From Alphaproteobacteria bacterium (lineage in GTDB: Bacteria; Pseudomonadota; Alphaproteobacteria; Rhizobiales; Aestuariivirgaceae), in the NCBI GenBank assembly GCA_024640405.1, contig JAHEFB010000013.1, forward strand, positions 1 to 64,000: DNA of 64,000 bases, given 5' to 3'. The position numbers were made by a program, and so were the translations under genes. Below, one piece after another: positions 16,848-27,380 of this stretch. Below the pieces are notes generated by a model. It saw nothing but the letters and a program-made list of their open reading frames with translations, was not told the origin of the DNA and did no database searches. Position 1 is the stretch's first letter; every line of letters starts with the position of its first letter.

Positions 16848-19301
16848 GTGCCGACATTTTCCCGTAGTCTTGAACAAGCGCTACATCGGGCTCTGGCATT
16901 GGCCAGTGATCGTAGTCATGAATACGCCACGCTGGAGCATCTGTTGCTGGCATTGGTGGATGACAAGGATGCAGCATCGGTGATGCGCGCCTGCAGTGTC
17001 GACGTGGATCAGTTGCGTCGCAGCCTGGAAAACTATGTCGACAATGACCTGGCAAGCCTGGTGATGGCTACCGGTGATGACGCAAAACCAACCGCAGGTT
17101 TTCAGCGGGTTATCCAGCGCGCGGTCATTCATGTGCAATCGTCCGGAAGAGAAGAAGTTACCGGCGCCAATGTGCTGGTTGCCATCTTTGCCGAACGGGA
17201 GAGCCATGCGGCCTATTTTCTGCAGGAACAGGATATGACCCGGTACGATGCGGTCAATTTCATATCGCATGGCATAGCCAAGAAACCTGGCTTGTCGGAA
17301 AGCAGGTCGGTGCAGGGAGCAGCTTCTGACGAAGAAAACGAGGAAGGCGAAGACGTTATCGACGGAGAAAAATCTGGTGATGCGCTGGATAATTTCTGCA
17401 TTAATCTCAACCAGAAAGCCACCGATGGCAAAATTGACCCGCTGATTGGGCGTGAATCCGAGGTGGATAGAACCATTCAGGTCCTGTGCCGCAGGTCCAA
17501 GAACAATCCGCTGTTTGTGGGAGATCCGGGTGTTGGCAAAACCGCAATTGCGGAAGGCCTTGCTCGCAAGATTGTGAAGGGTGAAGTTCCAGAAGTGCTG
17601 AAAGAATGCACAATATTCCAGCTGGATATGGGGGTCTTGCTGGCCGGCACGCGCTATCGCGGTGATTTCGAAGAACGTCTCAAAGCCGTGATCAAGGAAA
17701 TCGAGGAATATGATGGAGCCATCATGTTCATCGACGAAATTCACACGGTAATTGGCGCCGGCGCCACGTCCGGCGGAGCGATGGACGCGTCCAATCTGCT
17801 CAAACCGGCATTGTCGGCGGGTTCCCTGCGTTGTATCGGTTCGACCACTTACAAGGAGTACCGTCAGCATTTCGAGAAGGACCGGGCGCTGGTTCGCAGG
17901 TTCCAGAAGATCGACGTCAAGGAGCCTTCGGTTCCCGATGCGATCAAGATTCTGACCGGCCTCAAGCCGTATTTCGAGGAATTTCACAAGGTTCGCTATA
18001 CCAATGATGCGATAAAGTCTGCGGTGGAGCTTTCCAGCCGCTACATCAATGATCGGAAGCTGCCGGACAAAGCCATTGACGTAATCGATGAAACCGGCGC
18101 ATCGCAAATGTTGCTGGCGGAAAACAAGCGCAAAAAAACCATTGATGTCAAAGACATCGAGGCGGTTATTGCAACCATGGCCCGCATCCCTCCCAAAACT
18201 GTTTCCAAGAATGACCGGGAATTGCTCAAGGACCTGGATACTGAACTCAAGCGCGTAGTATTTGGGCAGGATGATGCGATTGGTGCTCTGTCTTCGGCTA
18301 TCAAGCTGTCTCGTGCGGGACTGAGAGAACCTGAAAAGCCGATCGGTTGTTATCTGTTCTCCGGACCGACAGGCGTCGGCAAAACCGAAGTGGCCAAACA
18401 ACTGGCAGCTGTTCTCGGTGTCGAGATATTGCGCTTTGACATGTCGGAATACATGGAGCGGCATTCGGTTTCTCGTTTGATTGGAGCGCCTCCGGGTTAT
18501 GTCGGCTTTGATCAGGGCGGACTGCTGACCGACGGCATTGATCAGAATCCCTACAGCGTGCTGCTGCTGGACGAGATTGAAAAGGCTCACCCGGATCTGT
18601 TCAATGTTCTGCTTCAGGTCATGGACCACGGCAAATTGACGGATCACAACGGCAAGTCGATCGACTTCCGGAACGTTATTTTGATCATGACCACCAATGC
18701 CGGGGCCGCTGATCTGGCCAAATCGGCATTTGGATTTACACGTTCCAAACGTGAAGGTGACGACAGCGAAGCGATAAACAAGATGTTTACGCCAGAGTTC
18801 CGCAACCGGCTTGATGCAACGATTGGTTTCGGGCATTTGCCGCCGGAAGTTGTGCGTCTGGTAGTGCAGAAGTTCGTGTTGCAACTGGAAGCCCAGCTGG
18901 ATGAACGACAGATCAATATTGAACTGTCTGATGAGGCTGCCGACTGGCTTGCGCGCGAAGGTTACGATGAACAGATGGGTGCCCGGCCGCTGTCCAGGGT
19001 TATACAGAAATACATCAAGCAACCGCTGGCGGATGAAGTGTTGTTCGGCAAGCTGGTCAAGGGCGGAACGGTGAGCGTGCTGCTCGGCAAGGACGATCAG
19101 GGTCTTGATGAGTTGAAGTTCAAGTTCCTGTCGCGCGATCAGGAAAAGGCGCTGCCGAAACCGGTTGAGCGTAAATCCCTGCCACGCAACAAAAAATCCG
19201 TTGCGGAAAAGTTACAGACACCGTCGCCTGCATCAAAAGCTGCAGCGAAAAAGAAGAAGGGTGGTGGTGGAACGCCGGGCCGCACTGAAAAGGTGAAGTG
19301 A
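16848..19301 (+). CDS. clpA: ATP-dependent Clp protease ATP-binding subunit ClpA
   Basis: Two AAA+ modules (GDPGVGKTAIAEG, GPTGVGKTEVAKQ), Clp N domain, downstream of clpS. Confidence 0.96.
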   Translation: MPTFSRSLEQALHRALALASDRSHEYATLEHLLLALVDDKDAASVMRACSVDVDQLRRSLENYVDNDLASLVMATGDDAKPTAGFQRVIQRAVIHVQSSGREEVTGANVLVAIFAERESHAAYFLQEQDMTRYDAVNFISHGIAKKPGLSESRSVQGAASDEENEEGEDVIDGEKSGDALDNFCINLNQKATDGKIDPLIGRESEVDRTIQVLCRRSKNNPLFVGDPGVGKTAIAEGLARKIVKGEVPEVLKECTIFQLDMGVLLAGTRYRGDFEERLKAVIKEIEEYDGAIMFIDEIHTVIGAGATSGGAMDASNLLKPALSAGSLRCIGSTTYKEYRQHFEKDRALVRRFQKIDVKEPSVPDAIKILTGLKPYFEEFHKVRYTNDAIKSAVELSSRYINDRKLPDKAIDVIDETGASQMLLAENKRKKTIDVKDIEAVIATMARIPPKTVSKNDRELLKDLDTELKRVVFGQDDAIGALSSAIKLSRAGLREPEKPIGCYLFSGPTGVGKTEVAKQLAAVLGVEILRFDMSEYMERHSVSRLIGAPPGYVGFDQGGLLTDGIDQNPYSVLLLDEIEKAHPDLFNVLLQVMDHGKLTDHNGKSIDFRNVILIMTTNAGAADLAKSAFGFTRSKREGDDSEAINKMFTPEFRNRLDATIGFGHLPPEVVRLVVQKFVLQLEAQLDERQINIELSDEAADWLAREGYDEQMGARPLSRVIQKYIKQPLADEVLFGKLVKGGTVSVLLGKDDQGLDELKFKFLSRDQEKALPKPVERKSLPRNKKSVAEKLQTPSPASKAAAKKKKGGGGTPGRTEKVK

Positions 19302-19346
19302 CTGGCGTCTCGCGTGGGAATTTTGCTGTAAAATGAGCGAATACTG

Positions 19347-19374
19347 CGCCGGGTCTCAACAGGTCCGGCGTTTT
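19347..19374 (+). terminator. Putative terminator after clpA
   Basis: CGCCGG...CCGGCG stem followed by TTTT. Confidence 0.6.
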
Positions 19375-19437
19375 CGCATGTAGACCATGCGGCTGTGCGG
19401 GTTGCGGGAGTGCCTCGCGTACCAGTAAGTATGCAGC

Positions 19438-20190
19438 ATGGGGCAGATAACACAATCTGACGATCAACATGACGTCGCCGCCTATGACTGGGCCGGCATG
19501 CCGAGTGGTATTCGGGCGGCCTTTTCCCTGCCTGGCCTGGTCATGGCCTGTTCATTCATCGGGTTTGGCGCTCTGATACATGATGTCGGATTTCCGTTGC
19601 TCGCCGGTGTTGCGACGATCCCCCTGATATGGGCCTTGCCCGGCCAGGTGCTGTTTGTGACCATGTGGCAATCAGGCGCAGCGCTGCCCGTGATTGCAGC
19701 GGCGGTCTCGCTGACGGCTGTTCGCCTGCTGCCGATGACCATAGGGGTGTTGGCCCAGGTCCGGTTGAAACAAGCGGGCCGGGTGCCGGAATTCCTGCTT
19801 GGCCACTTCACCGCTGTTACGATCTGGGTCTTGTCGCTGACCAGCCTGCATGACGTTTCCGCACCAAGGCAGTTGCCGTGGCTTGTTGGCCTGGGCGTTG
19901 CCCTGATGGGACTTATGATACTGGTCGTGCCGACCGGATACTATCTTGCCGAAAGCCTGCCAACCGCGCTGGCCGCAGCCATGGTGTTCTTCACGCCGGC
20001 GTTCTTCTTGCTGTCTCTATTGTCCGGCGCAATTTGGCGGTTCGACTACGCCGCCGTTTTTTTGGGTTGTCTCATTTTGCCGATTGCGCGGTACTACGCG
20101 CCGGAATTCGACCTGTTGATTGCAGGTGTTGGCGGCGGGACCCTTGCATTCATCTGTTTGCGTCCACGCCGCAAGGGGTTGCTGAAATGA
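19438..20190 (+). CDS. azlC: AzlC family branched-chain amino acid permease
   Basis: GIRAAFSLPGLVMACSFIGFGALIHDVGF... multi-TM AzlC pattern; followed by AzlD. Confidence 0.85.
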   Translation: MGQITQSDDQHDVAAYDWAGMPSGIRAAFSLPGLVMACSFIGFGALIHDVGFPLLAGVATIPLIWALPGQVLFVTMWQSGAALPVIAAAVSLTAVRLLPMTIGVLAQVRLKQAGRVPEFLLGHFTAVTIWVLSLTSLHDVSAPRQLPWLVGLGVALMGLMILVVPTGYYLAESLPTALAAAMVFFTPAFFLLSLLSGAIWRFDYAAVFLGCLILPIARYYAPEFDLLIAGVGGGTLAFICLRPRRKGLLK

Positions 20191-20522
20191 ATGAGAGCTT
20201 GGTGATCGTGGCAGCCATGATCCCGGCCGGGTTTGCCGCCACCTATATGTGGCGGGCACTGGCGGTAGTCGCCGTGACCCGGATCGATCCGGAAAGCGAC
20301 CTGTTGTTGTGGGTGAGGGCGGTATCCACGGCGCTGGTTGCGGCTCTGGTCATGCGCATGATCATTGTGCCGTCCGGAGTTCTGGCCACCATTGCCGTTG
20401 AACACCGCATTGGCGCTGTGGCGATTGGCATCGCGGTTTTCTACGCGGCATCACGGTCAACGCAAGTTGCAACCTTTGCGACAGTCATCGCCCTGGTGTT
20501 ACTTCACATAGTGTCGGGTTGA
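20187..20522 (+). CDS. azlD: AzlD domain-containing protein
   Basis: Overlaps azlC by 4 nt; small multi-TM protein TYMWRALAVVAVTRIDPESDLLLWVRAVSTALVAALV. Confidence 0.85.
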   Translation: MNESLVIVAAMIPAGFAATYMWRALAVVAVTRIDPESDLLLWVRAVSTALVAALVMRMIIVPSGVLATIAVEHRIGAVAIGIAVFYAASRSTQVATFATVIALVLLHIVSG

Positions 20523-20543
20523 CCGTGTATCGGCTGGCAGGGA

Positions 20544-20969
20544 TTAACAGTTAAGTACGGCGCGCAGTTTTTCAGCCCAGTCCGCGAGATCATCCTGATC
20601 GGCCATATCGGTGGCTGGCGGTCGCATTTTCACACCCTCATGGCGTGGAACGACATGAACATGGGTGTGGAACACCACCTGGCCACCGGCACTTTCGTTG
20701 AACTGCTGGATCGTTATGCCGTCAGCATCAAATGCCTTGATGACCGCATGCGCCACTTTCTGGACTGTCGCCATTACCGCATTTAGATCATCGGTCGCAA
20801 TGTCTAGCATGTTGCGTGACGCAGCCTTTGGAATGACCAGGCAGTGCCCGTCCGCGCGCGGCATGATGTCCATGATCGCAATGGTCTTGTCGTCTTCGTA
20901 AATCTTGTGGCTGGGCAGTTCGCCGCGCAGGATCTTGGCGAATATGTTGGCGTCGTCGTAAGTCGTCAT
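20544..20969 (-). CDS. HIT family protein
   Basis: ANIFAKILRGELPSHKIYEDD, HTHVHVVPR histidine triad. Confidence 0.95.
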   Translation of the reverse strand: MTTYDDANIFAKILRGELPSHKIYEDDKTIAIMDIMPRADGHCLVIPKAASRNMLDIATDDLNAVMATVQKVAHAVIKAFDADGITIQQFNESAGGQVVFHTHVHVVPRHEGVKMRPPATDMADQDDLADWAEKLRAVLNC

Positions 20970-21032
20970 TGATCATCCCCAATCTGAATTCAGTTACAGG
21001 TGACTAACTCAGAATTCGTGTTACGCCAACCT

Positions 21033-22226
21033 TCAATAGTCATCTTCAGGCTGGCCTTTTCTGAAAGGCGAGTGATGTTGCTCGATAAGTTTGTTGTCAC
21101 GCGCAACTGCCTTGCGCTCCTGCTCCAGGTAATCAGCCACGGCAGAACGCAGACGCGGGTCCTGGATCATGTGGACGGATCGGGTGGTGACGGGCAGGTA
21201 GCCGCGTGCCAGCTTGTGGGGACCCTGTGCGCCGGCTTCCACCCGTTTCAGGCCACGAGTTATGGCGAATTCGATTGCTGTGTAGTAGCAAACCTCAAAA
21301 TGCAGACAATCGTGGTGTTCTATGCAACCCCAGTTGCGGCCATATAATGCATCGCCGCCGATAAAATTTATCGCGCCGGCAACCCAACGCCCGTTGTTTC
21401 GAACCATGATCAGGGCAATGTCGTCGGACATGGCATCGCCCACGCAAGAGAAAAATTCCCGGGTGAGGTAGGGTGTTCCCCATTTCCGGTCACCGGTATC
21501 GATGTAAAAATGGAAAAAGTTATCCCAGTGGTCCTGGGTTATTTCATCACCAGTCAAAACCTGAATTTCCAACCCGGCCTTCGCCACCGCCTCCCGTTCC
21601 TTGCGGATGTTCTTTCGCTTGCGCGAAGAAAGAACCGCAAGAAACTCGTCAAATGAAGAATACCCGTTATTGTGCCAATGAAACTGGGTGTCGTTGCGCT
21701 TTAACCAGCCAAGCTCGCCAAAGTCAGTATATTCATCCTCGTTAATGAAAGTCATGTGGGCTGAAGATGCTCCCAGACGGGCGGCCAGTTGATCAGTTGC
21801 GCTGGCCATGGCGGCCCGGGACTGCCTGACCTGGTCCTGCCGGGCGGCAAGTACCCGTGGGCCTGTTGCCGGCGTGAACGGAACAGATATCTGCAGTTTG
21901 GGATAATACTGTCCGCCGGCCCGCTGGATGGCTTCAGCCCATCCATAATCGAAGACATACTCACCCTGCGAGTGGTTTTTCAGATAACACGGCATGACGG
22001 CGATGGTTTTTCCGGCACTGGATTTAAGCTGCATGTGCTGACCCAGCCAGCCGGTCTCCGCGACAGCTGAGCCCGAATTTTCCAATGCCAGCAGGAAAGC
22101 ATGACGCACAAACGGGTTGTATGGACGCCATGCCGGATTGGCGCATGCGTCCCACGTGCTGGGTTCAATGCCGGCGATGGATTGATGAACCTCGATAGAA
22201 AACTGGTCTTGTTCCGGTTTCGTCAT
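21033..22226 (-). CDS. GNAT family N-acetyltransferase / DUF482-type (peptidogalycan biosynthesis-like) protein
   Basis: SSRKRKNIRKEREAV, GRNWGCIEHHDCLHFEVCYYTAIEFAI, EAGAQGPHKLARGYLP. Confidence 0.9.
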   Translation of the reverse strand: MTKPEQDQFSIEVHQSIAGIEPSTWDACANPAWRPYNPFVRHAFLLALENSGSAVAETGWLGQHMQLKSSAGKTIAVMPCYLKNHSQGEYVFDYGWAEAIQRAGGQYYPKLQISVPFTPATGPRVLAARQDQVRQSRAAMASATDQLAARLGASSAHMTFINEDEYTDFGELGWLKRNDTQFHWHNNGYSSFDEFLAVLSSRKRKNIRKEREAVAKAGLEIQVLTGDEITQDHWDNFFHFYIDTGDRKWGTPYLTREFFSCVGDAMSDDIALIMVRNNGRWVAGAINFIGGDALYGRNWGCIEHHDCLHFEVCYYTAIEFAITRGLKRVEAGAQGPHKLARGYLPVTTRSVHMIQDPRLRSAVADYLEQERKAVARDNKLIEQHHSPFRKGQPEDDY

Positions 22227-22234
22227 AATGGGAC

Positions 22235-23008
22235 TTAGACCATGACCTTAGCCAGATACCCTTCAAATGTAACCTGATCGCACCATCTTAGCGCATCTGA
22301 TGCTTCTTGTTCGGATCGGATCGTCCAGCAAATCATCGGGGTGTGTGTTTTCCTGTAACTACGAGATACAGGACAGGGCAGCCAGTGTTTGTCCAGAGAC
22401 AGGAAATCCGGCCTGGTGACATCGGCGTGGCGAAATTCCCGCAATGAAAGCCTGGTTGCAAAAGGCAGCCACGGGTAATCGTCCTGCGTCGCGCCGTCGG
22501 CAACGATGCCCCGCATGATGTTTGGGGCCTCATGAGCAAGCCAGGCAACCTGAACCGGGTCAAACGACATTACAGCGGCGTTTCCCTCATAAGATCCCAG
22601 ACATTGCGCGGTCCTGCGTACCAATTCGGTGTTTCGCTGCCAATCACTCTTGACCTCGATAATCAGACCTGCCCGTCCGGCCACCATGTCCAATACCTGC
22701 AAAAGTGTCGGGATGGTGCCTTTGCCGTTTGCATAGGCGGTCTGGTTCAATTTTGCCGCTGTGAATTTGGTGATAGAACCGGTTTCGCCGGTCAACCGGT
22801 CCAGTGTGCGGTCATGGAACACCATTGCCTCGCCATCAGCGGACATTTGAACGTCGAGTTCGATGGAATAACCACTTGCGATGGCCGCCCCGATAGCCGG
22901 CAGGGAGTTTTCCTCCACGCCGTGTTTCGTGTCATGCAATCCGCGATGTGCGATGGGCAGGCTCGTCAACCAATCACAATCGGGGTCGGATGGCCGCCAC
23001 ATCGGCAC
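22235..23008 (-). CDS. glycerophosphodiester phosphodiesterase family protein
   Basis: IAHRGLHD, ELDVQMSADGEAMVFHDRTLDRLTG, IIEVKSDW. Confidence 0.93.
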   Translation of the reverse strand: MPMWRPSDPDCDWLTSLPIAHRGLHDTKHGVEENSLPAIGAAIASGYSIELDVQMSADGEAMVFHDRTLDRLTGETGSITKFTAAKLNQTAYANGKGTIPTLLQVLDMVAGRAGLIIEVKSDWQRNTELVRRTAQCLGSYEGNAAVMSFDPVQVAWLAHEAPNIMRGIVADGATQDDYPWLPFATRLSLREFRHADVTRPDFLSLDKHWLPCPVSRSYRKTHTPMICWTIRSEQEASDALRWCDQVTFEGYLAKVMV

Positions 23009-23015
23009 TAGCCTT

Positions 23016-23480
23016 CTATTCGATCTCTACAACTGCTTCTATTTCGACCGAAAGATTGATTGGCAGTGATCCCGCGCCAACAGCAGACCGGGCATGTTTT
23101 CCCTTGTCACCGAACACGGCAACCATCATGTCGGACGCTCCATTGATGATTTTGGGCTGATCTCCGAAGCCCGGCACACCGTTTACAAAACCAACAAGTT
23201 TGACGATGCGCTTGACCCGATCCAGATTGCCGTCACAGGCCTGTTTCACCTGGGCGATGATGTTTATGGCGCACAATTTTGCGGCTTCGGTGGCATCTTC
23301 AACAGAAATACTGTCGCCTACTATGCCCTGATACATGAATTCGCCATCCTTGAGCGGTACCTGACCGGCGGTAAACACCAGATTGCCTGTGCGAACCCAG
23401 CCGACATAGTTGGCAACCGGGGCTGCAGGCGTCGGAATTTCGATGCCCAGTTCTGCCAGGCGGTCGTCGATAGTACCCAT
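23016..23480 (-). CDS. RidA family protein
   Basis: VGWVRTGNLVFTAGQVPLKDGE...VGAGSLPINLSVEIEAVVEIE. Confidence 0.92.
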   Translation of the reverse strand: MGTIDDRLAELGIEIPTPAAPVANYVGWVRTGNLVFTAGQVPLKDGEFMYQGIVGDSISVEDATEAAKLCAINIIAQVKQACDGNLDRVKRIVKLVGFVNGVPGFGDQPKIINGASDMMVAVFGDKGKHARSAVGAGSLPINLSVEIEAVVEIE

Positions 23481-23645
23481 TATTAAATCCTCTGAATGGT
23501 TCAAGGTGACTTATGTCTGCCGCAATCTAAGGGCGGATGCGACACTTGACCAGCCCGGAAATGCGAAGCTTTGCGAAGTCGTTGCTTGCGGTGATCGGCC
23601 GGGTCAAGCTAGCGTATCTGTGGATTGAACCAGGGATATTTGTTG

Positions 23646-24602
23646 ATGACCAAAATTGTTTTTCTGGACCGGGGTACTTTCGCCCCGGAGATTGATCTTG
23701 TACGTCCGGCGATCGATCACGAATGGGTGGAATATGCCGCCACGCCTGCCGACAAGATTGTTGAGCGGCTGGAAGGGGCAACTGTTGCCATAACCAACAA
23801 GGTGCCGATCCGGGCCGAGACACTTGAAACACTTCCGGATTTGAAAATGGTTTCCGTGGCCGCCACCGGGTTTGATGTCATCGATGTACCTGCCTGCCGC
23901 AACCATGGCGTCACCGTTTCAAATGTGCGCGGATATGCCGTCACCACGGTACCGGAACATACATTTGCGTTGATATTTTCATTGCGTCGAGCCATCGCCG
24001 CCTACGCTCAGGATGTGGTTGACGGCAAGTGGCAGGAATCAGGGCAGTTCTGTTTTCATACCCACTCCATGAAGGATCTCAGAGGATCAACGCTGGGAAT
24101 ATTCGGCGAAGGCAGCCTGGGGCAGTCAGTGGCAGAGATTGCACGCGCACTCGGCATGACAGTGCTGTTCGCCGCACACAAGGGAGTGGACGGTCTTGGC
24201 CCGCTTTACACACCATTTGACGAAGTTCTTGAGCGGTCCGATGTCATCACTTTGCATTGTCCGTTAATGCCCGGCACCCGAAACATGCTTGCCGGTGAGG
24301 AATTCAGGAGAATGAAGCGCCAGCCGCTGATTATAAATACGGCTCGTGGCGGGTTGGTGGATGAGGAAGACCTGGTTGCAGCTTTGGACGATGGTCTGAT
24401 AAGCGGAATTGGGTTTGATGTGCTGACCATCGAACCACCCACGTCCGACCATCCACTGATGAAAGTTGCAAACCGGCCGAATGTGATCATAACACCTCAT
24501 GTGGCCTGGGCGAGTTTCGAAGCTCAAACCGAGTGCTGGCGGCAGACCGTTGACCATGTAAATGCCTTTTTCGAGGGGCAAGCAAAGAATGTGGTAATTT
24601 GA
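23646..24602 (+). CDS. D-2-hydroxyacid dehydrogenase
   Basis: LGIFGEGSLGQSVAEIARALG (Rossmann), INTARGGLVDEEDLVAAL, ITPHVAWAS. Confidence 0.92.
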   Translation: MTKIVFLDRGTFAPEIDLVRPAIDHEWVEYAATPADKIVERLEGATVAITNKVPIRAETLETLPDLKMVSVAATGFDVIDVPACRNHGVTVSNVRGYAVTTVPEHTFALIFSLRRAIAAYAQDVVDGKWQESGQFCFHTHSMKDLRGSTLGIFGEGSLGQSVAEIARALGMTVLFAAHKGVDGLGPLYTPFDEVLERSDVITLHCPLMPGTRNMLAGEEFRRMKRQPLIINTARGGLVDEEDLVAALDDGLISGIGFDVLTIEPPTSDHPLMKVANRPNVIITPHVAWASFEAQTECWRQTVDHVNAFFEGQAKNVVI

Positions 24603-24630
24603 ACTGGAGTTTGAGATAATTGCACAAACC

Positions 24631-25473
24631 TTGCGGAGTACGGTCTTGAACAAGATATCCAATTTGTTTGGTCATGCAGTCGTGCTGGCCTGCGGCTTGT
24701 CTTTCGTGTTGCCTGCGTATGCTGCATCGCCTCTGGCTGCGCACCGCGCCGTTTATGACATTTCGCTCAAATCGGCGGAAGACAGAAGTGGCATTTCTGG
24801 CGCCAACGGCCGCATGGTTATCGAGTTCAGCGGCAGCGGTTGTGAAGGTTGGACGGTAAACTTCCGGATGATGAACCAGTTCTTTCTGACGGGCGGTAAA
24901 TCTCGCGTGTTGGACAGCAGGTCATCTATGTGGGAATCCGGAAAAAGTGATCAATTGCGCTATGTGCAACGTCAATTCGTTGACAGCAAGCTGCAGGAAG
25001 AAAAAGAGCTGCGTGCGAAACTGGCAGCCGGAAGGTCCGGCGGTTCCGGCGCCATTACAAAACCCAAGGAAGAAATCTTTTCTCTACCGGAGGGTGTAAC
25101 ATTCCCGGTCGATCACCAGTTGAAGATAGTCAAAGCGGCTGAAGCAGGGCAGTCTCGCGACGAAACTTTGCTCTATGACGGATCAGACGGTTCCAATCCC
25201 GCCGTTGCAATTACCTTTATCGGATCCAAAAGGGACGCAGGGAAAGATCAGACCGACGCCAAGATGAAGGACGTCAACGGATTGTCCGGCTGGCCTGTTT
25301 CGATTTCATATTACAAGCCGGACAAACAGGACCAGGAGACACCGGAGTATCAGGTCAGCATGGTGCTTTACGAGAATGGTGTCTCGGGTGACATGAGCCT
25401 GAATTACGGTGATTTCGTTCTGAATGCCAAATTAATCAACATCAAGCTCCTGGAAGTCAATTCCTGTGACTAG
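24631..25473 (+). CDS. EipB/DUF1849 family periplasmic cell-envelope protein
   Basis: Signal peptide; LAAHRAVYDISLKSAEDRSGISGANGRMVIEFSGSGCEGWTVNFRM... Confidence 0.85.
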   Translation: MRSTVLNKISNLFGHAVVLACGLSFVLPAYAASPLAAHRAVYDISLKSAEDRSGISGANGRMVIEFSGSGCEGWTVNFRMMNQFFLTGGKSRVLDSRSSMWESGKSDQLRYVQRQFVDSKLQEEKELRAKLAAGRSGGSGAITKPKEEIFSLPEGVTFPVDHQLKIVKAAEAGQSRDETLLYDGSDGSNPAVAITFIGSKRDAGKDQTDAKMKDVNGLSGWPVSISYYKPDKQDQETPEYQVSMVLYENGVSGDMSLNYGDFVLNAKLINIKLLEVNSCD

Positions 25474-26111
25474 CTGTGAGCTTTCAACAGGTCATTCAGG
25501 TCGCAAATAGAACCGAACAGGTGGCTTTCTGACGCGATAATTTCCAGCGCCATATCGTGCCAGTTCTGCTGGGGCGAACTACAGCAGTCAGCAACTGTGA
25601 GGCACCAGTATCCGGCGTCGACGGCTTCGCGCAATGTTGAATGTACACAACATTGCGTTGTTACGCCGGCAAGCACCAGATGGGTTATGCCGCTATTCTG
25701 CAGTAGGTCCTGCAAACCGCTGCCGTGCAGTTTTCCGAAACCCGGCTGGTCAATTACCGGTTCGCGGGGCAGCGGTTTCAATTCATCAACGAAATCACAA
25801 CCGTGTTCGCCCCGTATCAGGTATTTGCCGTCTCGGCCTGGCCTTCCCACATAATTCTGGCTTGCCTTATGCGCCGTAACATCAGACAGATCTGCGGCAT
25901 AGGATTCTCTGGTGTGGATGATTTCGCAACCCCAGTCCCTCATGACAGCGGTGAGTTTCGCAAAGTTTGGAATAATCCGGGCCATTTCATTTGGTTGTCC
26001 GTCGTCGCCGGTTAGAAAATCCCGCTGCATGTCGATTGCCAGGAAAGCGGTACAGGCAGGGTCGATATCGAATGTCCTCTGGTGCCAGCACTTGATTCGA
26101 CGAGCTGTCAT
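25470..26111 (-). CDS. cysteine hydrolase (isochorismatase-like)
   Basis: [41 protein letters not shown]. Confidence 0.92.
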   Translation of the reverse strand: MTARRIKCWHQRTFDIDPACTAFLAIDMQRDFLTGDDGQPNEMARIIPNFAKLTAVMRDWGCEIIHTRESYAADLSDVTAHKASQNYVGRPGRDGKYLIRGEHGCDFVDELKPLPREPVIDQPGFGKLHGSGLQDLLQNSGITHLVLAGVTTQCCVHSTLREAVDAGYWCLTVADCCSSPQQNWHDMALEIIASESHLFGSICDLNDLLKAHS

Positions 26112-27376
26112 GATCTCGTGTCCTTGAGGCTTCTGCCTTTTTCAATAGCCGCAGTGCCGTACTTGTCGCGAAGTTTGTCCATGGCCAGTTCTACTTTTGC
26201 ATTCGCATCAGCTCGTTGATCAAGGCCGCCAACCTCCGCGTCCGTTTCCATGTGCACGAGGTTGGAAATGCCCACACCGATTAGCCGAAACGCAGTTTTT
26301 CCATCGACCTCGCGCTCCAGCATCGGTCTTGACGCATCAAAAATCCTGATCGCCAGCGACGTTGGATCCGACAACGAGGTGTTTCGGGTACGGGTCTTGA
26401 AGTGATCCGTCTTCAGTTTAAGGACCACCGTACTACCGGCCATGAACTCCTTCTTCGCACGTCGTGATACTTTTTCCGCCAGTCGCCAGAGTTGCTTCTC
26501 AAGATCGTGGTAGTTTTTGAGATCGGTGTTGAATGTTGTCTCGGCAGAGATGCTTTTTGATGCGCTCAAGCCTTCCACAGTTCGGGCATCCTGTCCGCGT
26601 GACAGGTGGTACAGGCGGGACCCCATGGAACCGTACTGTCGCATCAATTCGTTCTTTTCCATCTGCTGCAACTGACCGATAAGTCGGATGCCGTTCTTGT
26701 TGAGTTTGCTCTGCATGGCCGCGCCCACGCCCCAGATGAAACTGACCGGCCGGTCCCGCAAAAACTCAACACATTCATCGGGACCTAGTACAAACATGCC
26801 TCGCGGTTTGTCCATGTCGGACGCCAACTTGGCGAGGTACTTGGTGTGCGACAGCCCGATTGACACGGTAATACCGATGTCCTGTTCTATCGTTTTTGCG
26901 AGTCTGCACAGGGCCTTAACCGGACTCATGCCATGCAATCGTTCAGTGCCGGTCAAATCCATGAATGCTTCGTCAATCGATATCGGTTCGACCAGCGGTG
27001 TGAGTTGTCTCATCAACTCCCGTACCTGCTTGCCAACCGCGGCATACTTGGTCATGTCAGGCTTGATTACGACAGCTTTTGGACAAGCCTTCAAAGCCTT
27101 GAACATGGGCATTGCAGACTTTACCCCGTGAATACGGGCAATGTAGCAGGCAGTGGAAACAACGCCACGCGTGCCGCCGCCGATGATGACCGGCTTGTCG
27201 GCAAGTTCGGGGTTGTCGCGCTTTTCAACCGCTGCATAAAACGAATCGCAATCCAGATGGGCTATTGAAAGTTCTTCAAGACGAGGATGTCCGATCAGCC
27301 GCGGACCCCGGCATTGCGGGCAGCGAGTAGCGGTTTCGGGAACACTGGCCAGGCAGTCTCGGCATATGGTCTGCAT
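26108..27376 (-). CDS. dinB: DNA polymerase IV with N-terminal zinc ribbon
   Basis: CRDC..CPQC ribbon, [37 protein letters not shown]-family motifs. Confidence 0.93.
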   Translation of the reverse strand: MQTICRDCLASVPETATRCPQCRGPRLIGHPRLEELSIAHLDCDSFYAAVEKRDNPELADKPVIIGGGTRGVVSTACYIARIHGVKSAMPMFKALKACPKAVVIKPDMTKYAAVGKQVRELMRQLTPLVEPISIDEAFMDLTGTERLHGMSPVKALCRLAKTIEQDIGITVSIGLSHTKYLAKLASDMDKPRGMFVLGPDECVEFLRDRPVSFIWGVGAAMQSKLNKNGIRLIGQLQQMEKNELMRQYGSMGSRLYHLSRGQDARTVEGLSASKSISAETTFNTDLKNYHDLEKQLWRLAEKVSRRAKKEFMAGSTVVLKLKTDHFKTRTRNTSLSDPTSLAIRIFDASRPMLEREVDGKTAFRLIGVGISNLVHMETDAEVGGLDQRADANAKVELAMDKLRDKYGTAAIEKGRSLKDTRS

Positions 27377-27380
27377 GTTG

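Noticed and set aside
16881-19022. 713 aa ORF on the minus strand
   Set aside because: Lies fully antisense to clpA, whose protein motifs are unambiguous; a coding shadow with no recognisable domain.
23545-23625. TTGACC...GGGTCAA inverted arms upstream of the D-2-hydroxyacid dehydrogenase
   Set aside because: Short, interrupted arms with a long loop; not distinguishable from chance.
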